Source: Flavobacteriales bacterium (GTDB lineage: Bacteria > Bacteroidota > Bacteroidia > Flavobacteriales_F > PHOS-HE28). From it: 64,000 nt of DNA. The notes under the pieces are model-generated. The model saw nothing but the letters and a program-made list of their open reading frames with translations, was not told where the DNA came from and ran no database searches. A program made the translations under genes and the position numbers. The stretch covers positions 124,001 to 188,000 of the forward strand of contig JAIOIH010000062.1 of the NCBI GenBank assembly GCA_019912395.1, in the 5' to 3' direction. Positions within the stretch are counted from its first letter, which is position 1; each line of letters begins with the position of its first letter. Below are positions 49,995-58,851 of the stretch, one piece after another.

Positions 49995-50678
49995 ATGGTC
50001 ACTCAACCGCCCCCCACCCATGTGGTGAAGATCCTGGAAAGCACGTTCATCACGCACAATGTGAAGCGGTACAAATTGGAAAAGCCGAAGGGGTATTCAT
50101 ACACACCGGGTGAAGCCACCATGGTAGCGTTGAACAAACCGGGATGGACCGACCGGTACGGACCCTTCACCTTCACCTCCTTGACGAGTTCCAGGACGCT
50201 GGAGTTCATGATCAAGATCTATGATGAACGTGCCGGCCTTACCCACCAATTGGGCCTCGCCCGTAAAGGCGACGAACTCTTGCTGGGGGAACCGTTCGGC
50301 GCGATCACCTATCAGGGTCCGGGGTATTTCTTCGCAGGGGGGTCCGGTGTCACCCCGTTCATCGCCATTCTGCGTGACCTGCATAAGAAAAAACTGCTTG
50401 ACGGCAACACGTTGATCTGCTCCAACCAGACGGCCTCGGACATCATCCTGTATGATGAATTGACGAAGATGTTGAGGAAAAACTTCCTCAACATCCTCAC
50501 CCGACAACATGTCATTGGTTTTCAGGAGCGCCGCATCGATCGCAATACCGTGGTTACGCTGGTGCAGGACTTCGACCAGCATTTCTACATCTGCGGTCCC
50601 CAAAGCTTCGTAAAGAACATCAGTGATATACTTTCCAGCCTGGGTGCCACGGCAGGATCCATCGTGATCGAGCATTGA
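49995..50678 (+). CDS. FAD-dependent ferredoxin/flavodoxin reductase-like protein
   Basis: 227 residues. FAD-binding barrel with YTPGEATMVALNKPGWTDRYGPFTFTSL (RxYT/S-like flavin site), then the NAD(P) domain with YFFAGGSGVTPFIAILRDL and FYICGPQSFVKNISDIL. It lacks a 2Fe-2S domain, so the electron acceptor must be another protein. This matches single-domain FNR-superfamily reductases of Bacteroidetes annotated as flavodoxin reductase. It is cytosolic. Confidence 0.9.
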   Translation: MVTQPPPTHVVKILESTFITHNVKRYKLEKPKGYSYTPGEATMVALNKPGWTDRYGPFTFTSLTSSRTLEFMIKIYDERAGLTHQLGLARKGDELLLGEPFGAITYQGPGYFFAGGSGVTPFIAILRDLHKKKLLDGNTLICSNQTASDIILYDELTKMLRKNFLNILTRQHVIGFQERRIDRNTVVTLVQDFDQHFYICGPQSFVKNISDILSSLGATAGSIVIEH

Positions 50679-50997
50679 TCGCGCCGGTCGGGTCGTAGGC
50701 TGCGGACCCGCCTGAACGAACGGAACGCGCCTTACGGGGCGCGTTCCGAATATCCTGGTCTCGTTGCTTACGGGCTTCGAGCGTGAAGGCATCACCTTCC
50801 TCGACCAGGGGTGTCAAGTGATAGGGTCATTCATTATTCATGTCCTTTGGAACGGAAAGCCTTCAATAGGGTTACAAGCATTCCCGAATTACGGGTTCTA
50901 CCGTACCCAGCTGCTCATTGCGCAGGCCATGCCAACGGGAATGCAGGTATGGTCGCCTTTCCGTGCGCGAAGCAGGGCCATGCACGAGGTTGATCGC
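50679..50997. other. 319-base gap with one strong hairpin
   Basis: A perfect-looking hairpin GGAACGCGCC-TTACGG-GGCGCGTTCC at 50722-50747 lies 44 bases after the flavoprotein stop. It has no T run but would be stable. The remainder, to the small membrane protein gene, has overlapping ORFs without recognisable features, and nothing else is supported. Confidence 0.55.
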
Positions 50998-51303
50998 TCA
51001 AAACCCCCGGCCCTCGGGCAGGAACATCACGAAGATGAAGGTCATCAGGAAGTGATGCATGAGCAACAACATCGCTCCCATGGCCACCAAGTGCTTGGTG
51101 CGCTTCTCCAGGGCGGGGAACAGCCTCCTGTTGTTCACCGCGATGATCGGCAAGGGCACCGTGGCCACCAAAAAGGAAACCGCAAGGGCCTTGAACAGCC
51201 ACGCGCTGCCCACCATGCCCAGGAACAAGTGGCCATAATAAAACGCCAAGCCAACGATCGAGAGCAGGCCGAGGCGAACGAATGTACGGGTTTCAGTAAG
51301 CAT
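50998..51303 (-). CDS. Small three-helix membrane protein
   Basis: 101 residues, with hydrophobic segments LGLLSIVGLAFYYGHLFLGMVG, FKALAVSFLVATVPLPIIAV and HLVAMGAMLLLMHHFLMTFIFVMFL. Not a family I can name. Composition and the lack of a competing ORF on the other strand support it as a gene. It is transcribed on the minus strand, away from the gap at 51304-51678, and may be monocistronic. Function unknown. Confidence 0.65.
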   Translation of the reverse strand: MLTETRTFVRLGLLSIVGLAFYYGHLFLGMVGSAWLFKALAVSFLVATVPLPIIAVNNRRLFPALEKRTKHLVAMGAMLLLMHHFLMTFIFVMFLPEGRGF

Positions 51304-51678
51304 GTTTGGTTCAGATTGCGGAGTGCACCTCGAAAAAATGCATTCCAGTTCGGGGGATGGAAGGTAAGGGGTAGGAAACCGCGTGTTTCAGCACCCCATC
51401 CGACCTGTTGAGGATAAATGAGGAGCGCAGTGCAAGGAAACGGGCCATATCTCTAAAACGCAGCATGGAGCCTATGGTTGCTTTGGATACGACCTTGTGT
51501 TCCGGTGCATGTGCGTGCAAATTTGGGGAAAACAGGTGGCTCGAAGCAAGCATCCGTCATTGTGGTTCAACATCACGTGGTGAAGAGTGTTCTCTTTAGG
51601 GGTCCCTTCCCGGCTCAGTTCCACTGCATCGATCAGGCCCGGCTCACCGATACAGGAAGCTGGATCTCAGGGTCTTCC
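51304..51678. other. 375-base gap without a clear gene
   Basis: A minus-strand ORF (51311-51553, 80 residues; or 50 residues from ATG 51466) could be a small or decayed gene but shows no signal peptide, helix or known motif. No terminator or strong promoter element is seen. Treated as non-coding. Confidence 0.4.
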
Positions 51679-52620
51679 TCATTGAACCGCCATGATCTGC
51701 GCGCTTATCCCACGATGATCCGACCCCGGAATGGTGAAGGTCCGCATGTGGTCCGGATAGAGTTCGGGCGTGGTGAGGACGTGATCCAACGGAACAATGG
51801 AAATACCGGCCACCACCGGCCAGGTGGGCGCAGTTGCCAGGGATCCCGGAACCATGCCCGTGGCGGAACGGAACTGCTTGTAGGCATCATCCCAAGGGAC
51901 CGTGTTCAGGTCCCCGATCAGGCAGACCGGCATGGCGGCGGTGTTCACCAGCCCGGCCAGGGCAATCCATTGCCCATTTCGTTGTTCCAACTTGGCCGCG
52001 CTCTCGGGTGCGCGCAGGTGGGCCGTGATCACCTGCATGGACCCACCGGAATGCCGGACCGCGGCTCGAATGGCGGGTGTCCCTTCCAGGTCGAACACCT
52101 CCACATGGTCCAGCGGGACCTTACTGAACAACGCAATTCCATGGTTCTTCTCTCCCGCCCCATGTATGTACCAAGGATACTCCTCAGACAGGCCCGCGAG
52201 AAGGACATCCCACCAATATTCGTCCACTTCCTGCATGGAAAGCAGGTCCGCTCCGCTGCTGCGGGCCACCCCCACCACCTGGGCATGGGACGTGCTCGCT
52301 TCGTGAACGTTCATCTGTGCGATGCTCAGCACTGCGGAACCATCCGCCCCGCTCCTCTTCCCCAAGCCAGCGTGAACAACCGGCATCCCGGTGATGAGGG
52401 CGGCCAGTAGGGCGCCCATGCCCGCCCTCGATCGTCCCTTCCTCAACAGCCATGCCCCGACCAGGACCAGCACCACCGCTCCCGGAACCAGAAATGCACG
52501 AGCGTTGACCAAGGGAAACCTGTCCGGGGCCACAACAAGCAGGAGGGCGCAGAGGGGAAGGATACTGGCCGCGATACAGTGCCGGATCGGGCTGCTGATG
52601 CGGTAGCGCCGGCTTGGCAT
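51679..52620 (-). CDS. Endonuclease/exonuclease/phosphatase-family membrane protein
   Basis: 313 residues. Three N-terminal helices (RHCIAASILPLCALLLVV, FLVPGAVVLVLVGAWLL and a third) are followed by the EEP domain: IAQMNVHEAS, SGADLLSMQEVDEYWW (Glu ligand), VCLIGDLNTVPWDDAYKQF (GDLN, catalytic Asp/Asn) and the final PGSDHRGISAQI (SDHR). This arrangement is common in Bacteroidetes and resembles membrane-anchored sphingomyelinase- or phosphoesterase-like proteins. It is last in an operon after ZIP and the methyltransferase (3-base gap). Substrate unknown. Confidence 0.9.
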   Translation of the reverse strand: MPSRRYRISSPIRHCIAASILPLCALLLVVAPDRFPLVNARAFLVPGAVVLVLVGAWLLRKGRSRAGMGALLAALITGMPVVHAGLGKRSGADGSAVLSIAQMNVHEASTSHAQVVGVARSSGADLLSMQEVDEYWWDVLLAGLSEEYPWYIHGAGEKNHGIALFSKVPLDHVEVFDLEGTPAIRAAVRHSGGSMQVITAHLRAPESAAKLEQRNGQWIALAGLVNTAAMPVCLIGDLNTVPWDDAYKQFRSATGMVPGSLATAPTWPVVAGISIVPLDHVLTTPELYPDHMRTFTIPGSDHRGISAQIMAVQ

Positions 52621-52623
52621 GGC

Positions 52624-53337
52624 CTAATGGCTGGTCAGGATCGCCAGCAACGCACCAAGCAGCACCGTGGCGAATCGTTTCGCATTGAAGCGGTGGTCCG
52701 GGGTGGTCTCGAAAATGATGGTGGTACTGATGTGCAACAGCATGCCGATGGCCAGGGCAAGTGCACCGGAAAGGAATTGCTCGCCCATGCGCATGCCGAA
52801 ATGATGGCCGAACAGGATGCCCAAAGGTGCCGACACCGCAAAAATGGCCAACGTGGCCCAGGACCGGCCGGCCCCCACCGAAGATCGCTGAAGCACGGTG
52901 GCCAACGCAATGGCCATGGGCAACTTGTGCAGGAGAACCCCGACCACGAACGGCAGGTCGCCTCCCACCCGGGGGTCGGCGAAGGGCATGCCCTCGGTGA
53001 AGGAGTGGACCACCAGGCTCAGCAATGTTGCCAAGGGTAATGTGCGGCTTGTGCTTGAATGTGTGCTCACGTGGACGTGCCCATGCTCGATGCCGCGGCT
53101 GAAGAACTCGAGCACCACCTGAAGCATGAACCCCGCAAGTATCCAAAGCCCTACATGTTCGTCATTTCGGGAGTACAGCTCAGGCAGCATGTGAAGGACC
53201 GTGACGCTAAGCAGGAAGGCCCCACTGAACGCGAGCAGGAGCTTTACATGTCCGGGATCGGTGGTCCGGAAGCGCACCCACGCCCCCGCCGCCAAGGGCA
53301 GGGCCATGAAGAGGATGATCAATAGGGGTAGGCTCAT
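52624..53337 (-). CDS. ZIP family metal transporter
   Basis: 237 residues and about eight helices. Conserved ZIP sites are HSFTEGMPFA in helix IV and HKLPMAIALATVL in helix V, which build the binuclear metal centre. A histidine-rich loop (HGHVHVSTHSSTS) lies between the third and fourth helices as in many ZIP proteins. They import Zn2+ or Fe2+ into the cytosol. The start overlaps the methyltransferase stop by ATGA. Confidence 0.92.
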   Translation of the reverse strand: MSLPLLIILFMALPLAAGAWVRFRTTDPGHVKLLLAFSGAFLLSVTVLHMLPELYSRNDEHVGLWILAGFMLQVVLEFFSRGIEHGHVHVSTHSSTSRTLPLATLLSLVVHSFTEGMPFADPRVGGDLPFVVGVLLHKLPMAIALATVLQRSSVGAGRSWATLAIFAVSAPLGILFGHHFGMRMGEQFLSGALALAIGMLLHISTTIIFETTPDHRFNAKRFATVLLGALLAILTSH

Positions 53338-54059
53338 TGCTTTTTACGTGCCCATGTGATGATCCTGTTGGACCGTTCGGGATCGAAGGCGTTACGGCAT
53401 GTGCCGTCGGTGACGTCCTCCACGACCAACCCCGCCTTGGTTATCATCGCGGTCACCTCAGGCAACGACCACGCATGCACGCGTTCCTCGAACTGCTCCT
53501 TTCCGCCCGGATGTTCCACTTGGATACGCTTCACGATATCGCCCCCTTCAAGCTTGCGTTCGATCCGAAAACGGACCCCATCGATGACCTTGGTCTCCAA
53601 GGGCACCAGGTGGCGTGAAACCAGATCCCCGTTGAGCAGGTCCAATACGAACAGGCCATTCGATTTCAGGGCCTCGGCTGCCGCGGTCACGGCCCGTTGA
53701 TCGTCCTGGCGGTCCTTGGTGTAGCCCAAGCTGGTGAACAGGCAGACCACCGCATCGAATCGATCGGAAGCGTATGGAACACGGATATCAAAAACCTCAA
53801 AGTGGGCAGCGGGAACCACCCGGGCGGCTTCCTGAATGCTCGCGGCCGAAAGATCGATCCCCGTAACCTGCATGCCTTTCCGTGCAAGGATCGCCGCATG
53901 CCTTCCTCGGCCGCAGGCCATGTCCAGCACGGACTGACCCCGACGGAGTTCACCCTTGGCGATCAAGGGCAGCACCAGCTCGGCAGCATCCTCTTCACCC
54001 CTGTGCGTGTACAGCATCTTGTACCACCGGGTACTGAACCATCCCTTGAACCAGCCCAT
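53334..54059 (-). CDS. SAM-dependent methyltransferase
   Basis: 241 residues from ATG 54059, after trimming an Arg-rich leader. Class I methyltransferase: motif I SVLDMACGRGRHAAILARKG, post-I VTGIDLSAASI, motif II FDAVVCLFTSLGY and NGLFVLDLLNGDLV. The N-terminus has FKGWFSTRWYKMLYTHRGEEDA. The substrate is not evident. It is first gene of an operon with ZIP and the EEP protein, linked by overlaps. Confidence 0.88.
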   Translation of the reverse strand: MGWFKGWFSTRWYKMLYTHRGEEDAAELVLPLIAKGELRRGQSVLDMACGRGRHAAILARKGMQVTGIDLSAASIQEAARVVPAAHFEVFDIRVPYASDRFDAVVCLFTSLGYTKDRQDDQRAVTAAAEALKSNGLFVLDLLNGDLVSRHLVPLETKVIDGVRFRIERKLEGGDIVKRIQVEHPGGKEQFEERVHAWSLPEVTAMITKAGLVVEDVTDGTCRNAFDPERSNRIITWARKKQ

Positions 54060-54238
54060 CTCGATCGCAGATCGGGCGAAATGTAGCCCGCACCGCGCGG
54101 TCGTCCGTCCCTCATTTGCAAGATGTGGCCGAACATTGACCCGCACGGGTTCACAATTACGTGGAAAACTCCGGGCAAGCCCTCGTGGTTCGTCATCTTC
54201 GCTAGGTTTCTTTGCGCTACGGTACTGAATTATCGTGA

Positions 54239-54802
54239 ATGAATATGGTGAACCGGATCTTTGACCTCTATGACGAACTTGAGAAGCAGCGGATCATGCT
54301 GTCGTTCAAGGGAGACCTGTCGCCGGACCTGATCAGTGCCATCCTCGAGCTGATCGAAGAGAAGATCGAGGTCTCCGAATCGGACCCCCGGATGCGCAAG
54401 CGCGTGTTCAACGTGGTGATGGAGTGCCTTCAGAACCTGTACCACCATAACAAGCGCACGATCGGGGCCAACGAGGCCTCCCCGCACCGGAATGAGCGCC
54501 AAGGTGTGGTCATGATCGCGCAGGACAACAGCGGCTATTCCGTGCTTACCGGCAACTACATGGCAAGGGATGAAGTGAACGAGCTGAAAAACCGATTGGA
54601 CCAAGTGAACGGTTGTGAACCGGAACAGCTGCGCGAACTGTACAAAAGCAGGCTGGGCGATGGTAAATTCACACGGTCGGGCGGCGGTGGACTAGGCATC
54701 ATCGACATTGCACGCAAGAGCGGGCAGAAGCTCGAATACGGATTCGTCCCCATGGACAACGACAACACTTTCTTCAGCCTGAACGTTAACGTGACCTCCT
54801 GA
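54239..54802 (+). CDS. SiaB-family protein kinase (DUF6272)
   Basis: 187 residues; the first ATG (54239) or the third codon ATG (54245) may serve as start. It contains an anti-sigma-like GHKL ATPase pattern: KRVFNVVMECLQNLYHHNK (N box), a region with VVMIAQDNSGYSVLTGN and GDGKFTRSGGGGLGIIDIARKSG (G box). SiaB phosphorylates SiaC in the Pseudomonas SiaABCD system, where SiaA is the phosphatase and SiaD a diguanylate cyclase. SiaC follows 11 bases later, but SiaA and SiaD are not in the window. Confidence 0.88.
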   Translation: MNMVNRIFDLYDELEKQRIMLSFKGDLSPDLISAILELIEEKIEVSESDPRMRKRVFNVVMECLQNLYHHNKRTIGANEASPHRNERQGVVMIAQDNSGYSVLTGNYMARDEVNELKNRLDQVNGCEPEQLRELYKSRLGDGKFTRSGGGGLGIIDIARKSGQKLEYGFVPMDNDNTFFSLNVNVTS

Positions 54803-54813
54803 ACGCATCGACC

Positions 54814-55206
54814 ATGAACAACATTCTCCTCGACGGAAGTGCCAAGACGCCTACCGTCCATTTTGACAGCGGTACGGGGCTTCTGGAACTGCGCGGACGT
54901 TCCATTCCCGAGAACTCGATCGAGTTCTACAAGCCCTTGATCGACTGGATCGACAATTACGCCAGGGACCCGAAACCATCCACGCAGTTACGCGTGCAGT
55001 TGGAATACTTCAACACCAGCTCGAGCAAGTGCATCCTGGACCTGTTCAAGAAGCTCGAGGCCGTGCGCAACTCAGGCAACGAGGTCCTCGTGCTTTGGCA
55101 CTACGAGGCCGATGATGAGGATATGCTGGAGGCTGGCGAGGACTATCAGGCGATCATCAACCTCCCCTTCAAGATGATCCAAGTGGAAGAGGTGGACGAC
55201 AAGTGA
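54814..55206 (+). CDS. SiaC-family regulatory phosphoprotein (DUF1987)
   Basis: 130 residues. The DUF1987 domain shows TPTVHFDSGTGLLELRGRSIPENSIEFYKPLIDWIDNYA and VQLEYFNTSSSKCILDLFKKLE. Thr/Ser in YFNTSSSK are the region phosphorylated by SiaB in characterised members. SiaC then controls a diguanylate cyclase or other output. It forms an operon with SiaB and is convergent with the TerB-ABCG gene, with a short CGGGG-TACGGT-CCCCG hairpin (55208-55223) just after its stop. Confidence 0.9.
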   Translation: MNNILLDGSAKTPTVHFDSGTGLLELRGRSIPENSIEFYKPLIDWIDNYARDPKPSTQLRVQLEYFNTSSSKCILDLFKKLEAVRNSGNEVLVLWHYEADDEDMLEAGEDYQAIINLPFKMIQVEEVDDK

Positions 55207-55260
55207 CCGGGGTACGGTCCCCGCTGCGTATTCGCTGGTCGGACCGGGCAAGTGCAGGAT

Positions 55261-58200
55261 TCATTCCCCCCGCGAGGTACTGCGGTCGAGCTGGCCGATG
55301 ACCCACGGGAACAGGTCGAATTTGAGCGTCAGGGCGAATGCCAGCGTCATGCCCCAGAGGAGGAGCACATTGGCCCATAACGTGGGGATCGAGTGACCGA
55401 AGAGGCGCTTTACCGGGGCGTAGAACTGCGCATTGAAGAAGCCCCCCTCGCGGGGTCGTACGTATACCGGGTCACTTTTCTGCACCAGCTCCCCTCTTGA
55501 TTCGGTGATCAGATTGACATCGTTCCTGTTGGTGACGAAATCCGCAAGGCTCTCGTTCCGCTCGCGGTCCAGCAGTTGAAAATACGCGCTCTTCAGTTCA
55601 GGTGTGGCGGTCATCCCCGCGATGCGCTCTTCCTTGGCCCGCTCGGCCTCCCTGTACACGTTCCGGTAATGCCGGGTGAGCACCTGCAGTGTCCTGTCCA
55701 GTTCATCCAGCACGTCGGCATCCACCTTCCCCGGTGCCAGTCTTTCCAGCTGAGGAAACTCCAAGCCCTGCATCCCATGGACCTCCTTGGCCAATTCGTG
55801 CTGGATCAATGCCAGGTTCTTCGCCTGCTCAGCAGGGTCCGCGTCCGGCTTTTCCAAACCCCGGCGCACTTGCGCACTGCGCTCCATCAGCTCGCGGACC
55901 CAGAGGTCCTTCTTCCAGTTCGCCGTCTTCATCTTCCGGTCATATTCATAGAAGATGCGCTCATAATCGTTGTCCACGAACTGGGCGACCGCCAATCCCT
56001 CGTAGGCCCAGCGACTGGCCATCACGTTCCCGATCCAAGGCACGCTCTTCTCGGAGGCGAACCAGGGATGGAGCTTGTCGAAGCGCACAATGATCCCGCT
56101 GAACATCAGTTGTGGGATGATCAACACCGGGATCATCATGTAGATCACCTTGGCGCTGTTGAAGCTCGCGCTCACGTTGAGGCCGAGAACATTGGCGAAG
56201 CATGCGGTGGAAAAGAGCACGATCCAATGCTGTACGCCCATGCCGGTCATGCCCAGCACCAGATCACCCACCAGCACGAACAACAGGGTCTGTATGGCCG
56301 AAATAAGAAAGAGCAGACCGATCTTGCTGAGCAGATAGCTTGTTCGGCTGAGCGAAAGGAACTTTTCCCGTTGCAGGATCTTCCGGTCGCGGATGATCTC
56401 CTCCGCAGCCACGGAAAGGCCCAGGAAAAGCGAAACGATCACCGCGATGAAGAGGTATTGCGGGATGTTGTCATTGTGCCGGAACACATAGCTCCCTTCC
56501 TCGCCGAGCCCGATGCTCCGATAGCGCAGAAAGAAGGCCATGATGAACGCAAGAACGGGTGCCTCCAGGAGATTGATCAGCACATATTGCCGGTTGGCCA
56601 GTTTGGAAAGCACGTCCCGCTTGAAATAGACGACCATCTGCTCCACCTTCCCCGGGGCCTTGAAGGTGCTCTTGGGAATGCGCGTTTCATCAGGCACCTT
56701 GGCCACCCGCACCTCCATCTGGGCCCGGAACACCTCGTTCCACGCCTCGGGACCGATGCGGCGTTGATCGGTCTCGCGGCCATACTCATCCACGATCTTG
56801 GCCTCGAGGATATTGAAGATCTGCTCGGGGTTCACGTTGCCGCAGGCATCGCATTGCCCCATTTCACTGTCGGCCAGGCCGGTCACCTTCTTGAAGTAGA
56901 CCACCGCGTCCACTGGATCGCCGTAGTACACCGGGTTCCCTTCCTGATCCATCAGGAGCAGGCGATCAAAGAGCTTGAAGATCTCCGATGAGGGTTGATG
57001 GATCACCGTGAAGATGATGCGGCCTTTCAGCGCCAGCTCATTCAGGAGGTCCATGATGTTCTCCGAATCGCGGGAGCTGAGGCCGCTGGTGGGTTCATCC
57101 ACGAAGAGTACGCTGGGCTCGCGGATCAGCTCCAAGGCGATGTTCAGGCGCTTGCGCTGGCCCCCGCTGATGGTCTTGTCCAACGCACTGCCCACTTTCA
57201 GGTCCTTGCTCTCGAACAGTCCCAAGTTCTGCAACAGGTCCAGCACGCGCTTATTGATCGCCAGCTCGCTCTGGTCGCCGAAGCAGAGCTTGGCGTTGAA
57301 ATAGAGGTTCTGGTAGACGGTGAGCTCCTCGATCAGCAGGTCGTCCTGACCGATGTGTCCGATGACGCCTCGTATTTGATCGGCCTGGTGGTGTACGTCC
57401 ACGCCATTGATGGTAACGGTTCCCTTGGAGGGCTTCAGGTTCCCGTTCAGGATGTTGAGCAGGGTGCTCTTGCCACTGCCGCTGCCGCCCATGATGCCGA
57501 TGAGCTTGCCGCTGGTCTCGGCCAAGTGCAGTTCGTGCAGGCCCACACGTCCGTTGGGAAAGCTGTACTCGATGCCGTCCGCCTTGAGGACGATCCGGTC
57601 GCTGCCGTCGTCCTGGAAGAACCGGGACAGGATCTCACTGTAATAGATGGGTTGGCCCTGCGCCGGGCGCAGCGATGCACCGTTGCCCAGAACGTACACT
57701 TGGTCCGGATTCACGGGCTTCCCGCTGAGCCTTATCTCTCCCCGGCCCAGATAGCGCATCAGGTAGAGCGCGATGCCCGGCACGTGCAGCACCCGCACCT
57801 CACCGTCCAGCTCATGAGCGTGCAAATGCTTGGCCCTGCCGGTGCCCGATCCCTTGGCCGCATCGATGTAGAGCAGGTCCGGTGCATCCTCGCGCACTTC
57901 GGCCTCGGACCGCACGAAGGCATCGCACCGCTCGAACACGCTCTGCTCGATGTTGAAGGTCTCCGCCACAGTGCTCACGAAATCGCGTTCCTGTTCGGTC
58001 AATTCCCCGCGGGAATGCACCAATTCCAAGAGGTGGACCAGCACCACGAATTTTTGGCGGTGGTTGAGCTCCTCGTTCACTTCAGTGCAGATCTTCAGCA
58101 CCTTCACCGAGTTCACGCTGGTGCGCTTCCGGCTGCGCTCGCTCTTGCCGCCGCTGCTGTGGAACGCAGCGACATGGAGCTCGAAGACCCGCATGTGTTC

Positions 58201-58338
58201 CTTGACGGCCTGCGCGGTGAACTGCCGGGAGAGAAAGCGTTCCACCGCGTGATGGCTGGTGGCAACCTCCCCCACGCGCTCGGTCTTCGCGATGATCGCG
58301 AACAACTGCAACAAGGCCTTGAGGATCTTTTCCGTCAT
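55261..58338 (-). CDS. TerB-like/ABCG fusion ABC transporter
   Basis: 1025 residues from ATG 58338; the longer frame to 58407 would translate the terminator hairpin of the neighbouring gene, so it is rejected. Residues 1-150 are a TerB-like helical domain (ILKALLQLFAIIAKTERVGEV, ELTEQERDFVSTVAETFNI). Residues of about 180-260 form a small FHA-like or beta domain (GEIRLSGKPVNPDQVYVLGNGASLR). The ABCG-type ATPase follows: Walker A GGSGSGKST (about 286), signature SGGQRKRLN, Walker B VLFVDEPTSGLSSRDS. The C-terminal ABC2 permease has six helices. A long coiled segment (ERSAQVRRGLEKPDADPAEQ) is inserted before the last helix. Substrate unknown. Confidence 0.92.
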   Translation of the reverse strand: MTEKILKALLQLFAIIAKTERVGEVATSHHAVERFLSRQFTAQAVKEHMRVFELHVAAFHSSGGKSERSRKRTSVNSVKVLKICTEVNEELNHRQKFVVLVHLLELVHSRGELTEQERDFVSTVAETFNIEQSVFERCDAFVRSEAEVREDAPDLLYIDAAKGSGTGRAKHLHAHELDGEVRVLHVPGIALYLMRYLGRGEIRLSGKPVNPDQVYVLGNGASLRPAQGQPIYYSEILSRFFQDDGSDRIVLKADGIEYSFPNGRVGLHELHLAETSGKLIGIMGGSGSGKSTLLNILNGNLKPSKGTVTINGVDVHHQADQIRGVIGHIGQDDLLIEELTVYQNLYFNAKLCFGDQSELAINKRVLDLLQNLGLFESKDLKVGSALDKTISGGQRKRLNIALELIREPSVLFVDEPTSGLSSRDSENIMDLLNELALKGRIIFTVIHQPSSEIFKLFDRLLLMDQEGNPVYYGDPVDAVVYFKKVTGLADSEMGQCDACGNVNPEQIFNILEAKIVDEYGRETDQRRIGPEAWNEVFRAQMEVRVAKVPDETRIPKSTFKAPGKVEQMVVYFKRDVLSKLANRQYVLINLLEAPVLAFIMAFFLRYRSIGLGEEGSYVFRHNDNIPQYLFIAVIVSLFLGLSVAAEEIIRDRKILQREKFLSLSRTSYLLSKIGLLFLISAIQTLLFVLVGDLVLGMTGMGVQHWIVLFSTACFANVLGLNVSASFNSAKVIYMMIPVLIIPQLMFSGIIVRFDKLHPWFASEKSVPWIGNVMASRWAYEGLAVAQFVDNDYERIFYEYDRKMKTANWKKDLWVRELMERSAQVRRGLEKPDADPAEQAKNLALIQHELAKEVHGMQGLEFPQLERLAPGKVDADVLDELDRTLQVLTRHYRNVYREAERAKEERIAGMTATPELKSAYFQLLDRERNESLADFVTNRNDVNLITESRGELVQKSDPVYVRPREGGFFNAQFYAPVKRLFGHSIPTLWANVLLLWGMTLAFALTLKFDLFPWVIGQLDRSTSRGE

Positions 58339-58373
58339 CTTCCACACCGTCCTTGGGGACAGGTCCCAGAACA

Positions 58374-58404
58374 GCAACGGCCCACTTCTACGGGTGGGCC
58401 GTTG
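58374..58404 (-). terminator. Terminator-like hairpin after the small secreted-protein gene
   Basis: GCAACGGCCCAC-TTCTACG-GTGGGCCGTTGC, a 12-bp stem 22 bases after the stop at 58426 on the minus strand. Its presence fixes the start of the downstream ABC gene at 58338 and not 58407. Confidence 0.72.
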
Positions 58405-58425
58405 CAATGTTCCGGAGGGAAGCGA

Positions 58426-58851
58426 CTACCTCTTGAATCCGATCAACAGCACGGCACAGCCACTGTTCGCCTTGCTCGGATCGAGCTCGGCATTGATGGT
58501 GACATCGAGCGTATTGGCCACCACGAGGTCCCAGTACGGATCGTTGTTGAACTCCTTATTGCTGTACAGGAGGTTGCGCTCCTTGTCGTAGACGCTGAAG
58601 ATGAGGTTGCCATCGCTGGTGCCGCTGCATGCCGCCACCCGGTAGGTGGTGCCACCGAAGAGGGTGAGGTCGAACTCGGCCACTTCATCCTCCCGCAGCA
58701 GGGCCCGGTAGAACTGGCCGTCGGGGATATAGACCGAGGTGATGTTCTTCTCGCACAGTGTGGCGATGGTATCACATTGGGCAAATGTGCTTGCAGCGCA
58801 TAGGAGGCCTGCGGAAACGGCGATCGATCGGGTGATCCTTCTCATGGTCAT
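58426..58851 (-). CDS. Secreted hypothetical protein
   Basis: 141 residues. Signal peptide RITRSIAVSAGLLCAASTFAQ, followed by a small beta-rich domain (FYRALLREDEVAEFDLTLFGGTTYRVAACSGTSDGNLIFSVYDKERN). This resembles Bacteroidetes proteins that measure a pre-peptidase C-terminal-like fold, but the family is not certain. Its start overlaps the stop of the lipoprotein gene (ATGA) and it ends with a strong terminator, so the two form a small operon. Confidence 0.75.
   Translation of the reverse strand: MTMRRITRSIAVSAGLLCAASTFAQCDTIATLCEKNITSVYIPDGQFYRALLREDEVAEFDLTLFGGTTYRVAACSGTSDGNLIFSVYDKERNLLYSNKEFNNDPYWDLVVANTLDVTINAELDPSKANSGCAVLLIGFKR

Noticed and set aside
50764-51411. 215-residue plus-strand ORF
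   Set aside because: Most of it is antisense to the membrane protein at 50998-51303 and its C-terminal part has shadow-like His/Gln-rich composition.
51311-51553. 80-residue minus-strand ORF next to the small membrane protein gene
   Set aside because: No recognisable domain, signal or helix, and no promoter element; it could be a decayed gene but support is too weak.
58339-58407. N-terminal extension of the TerB-ABCG ORF
   Set aside because: It would be translated from a strong terminator hairpin of the neighbouring gene; the ATG at 58338 begins the conserved sequence.
55576-58803. Two long plus-strand ORFs (471 and 602 residues) opposite the ABCG gene
   Set aside because: Their sequences are antisense to recognisable ABC motifs on the minus strand and have low-complexity composition.
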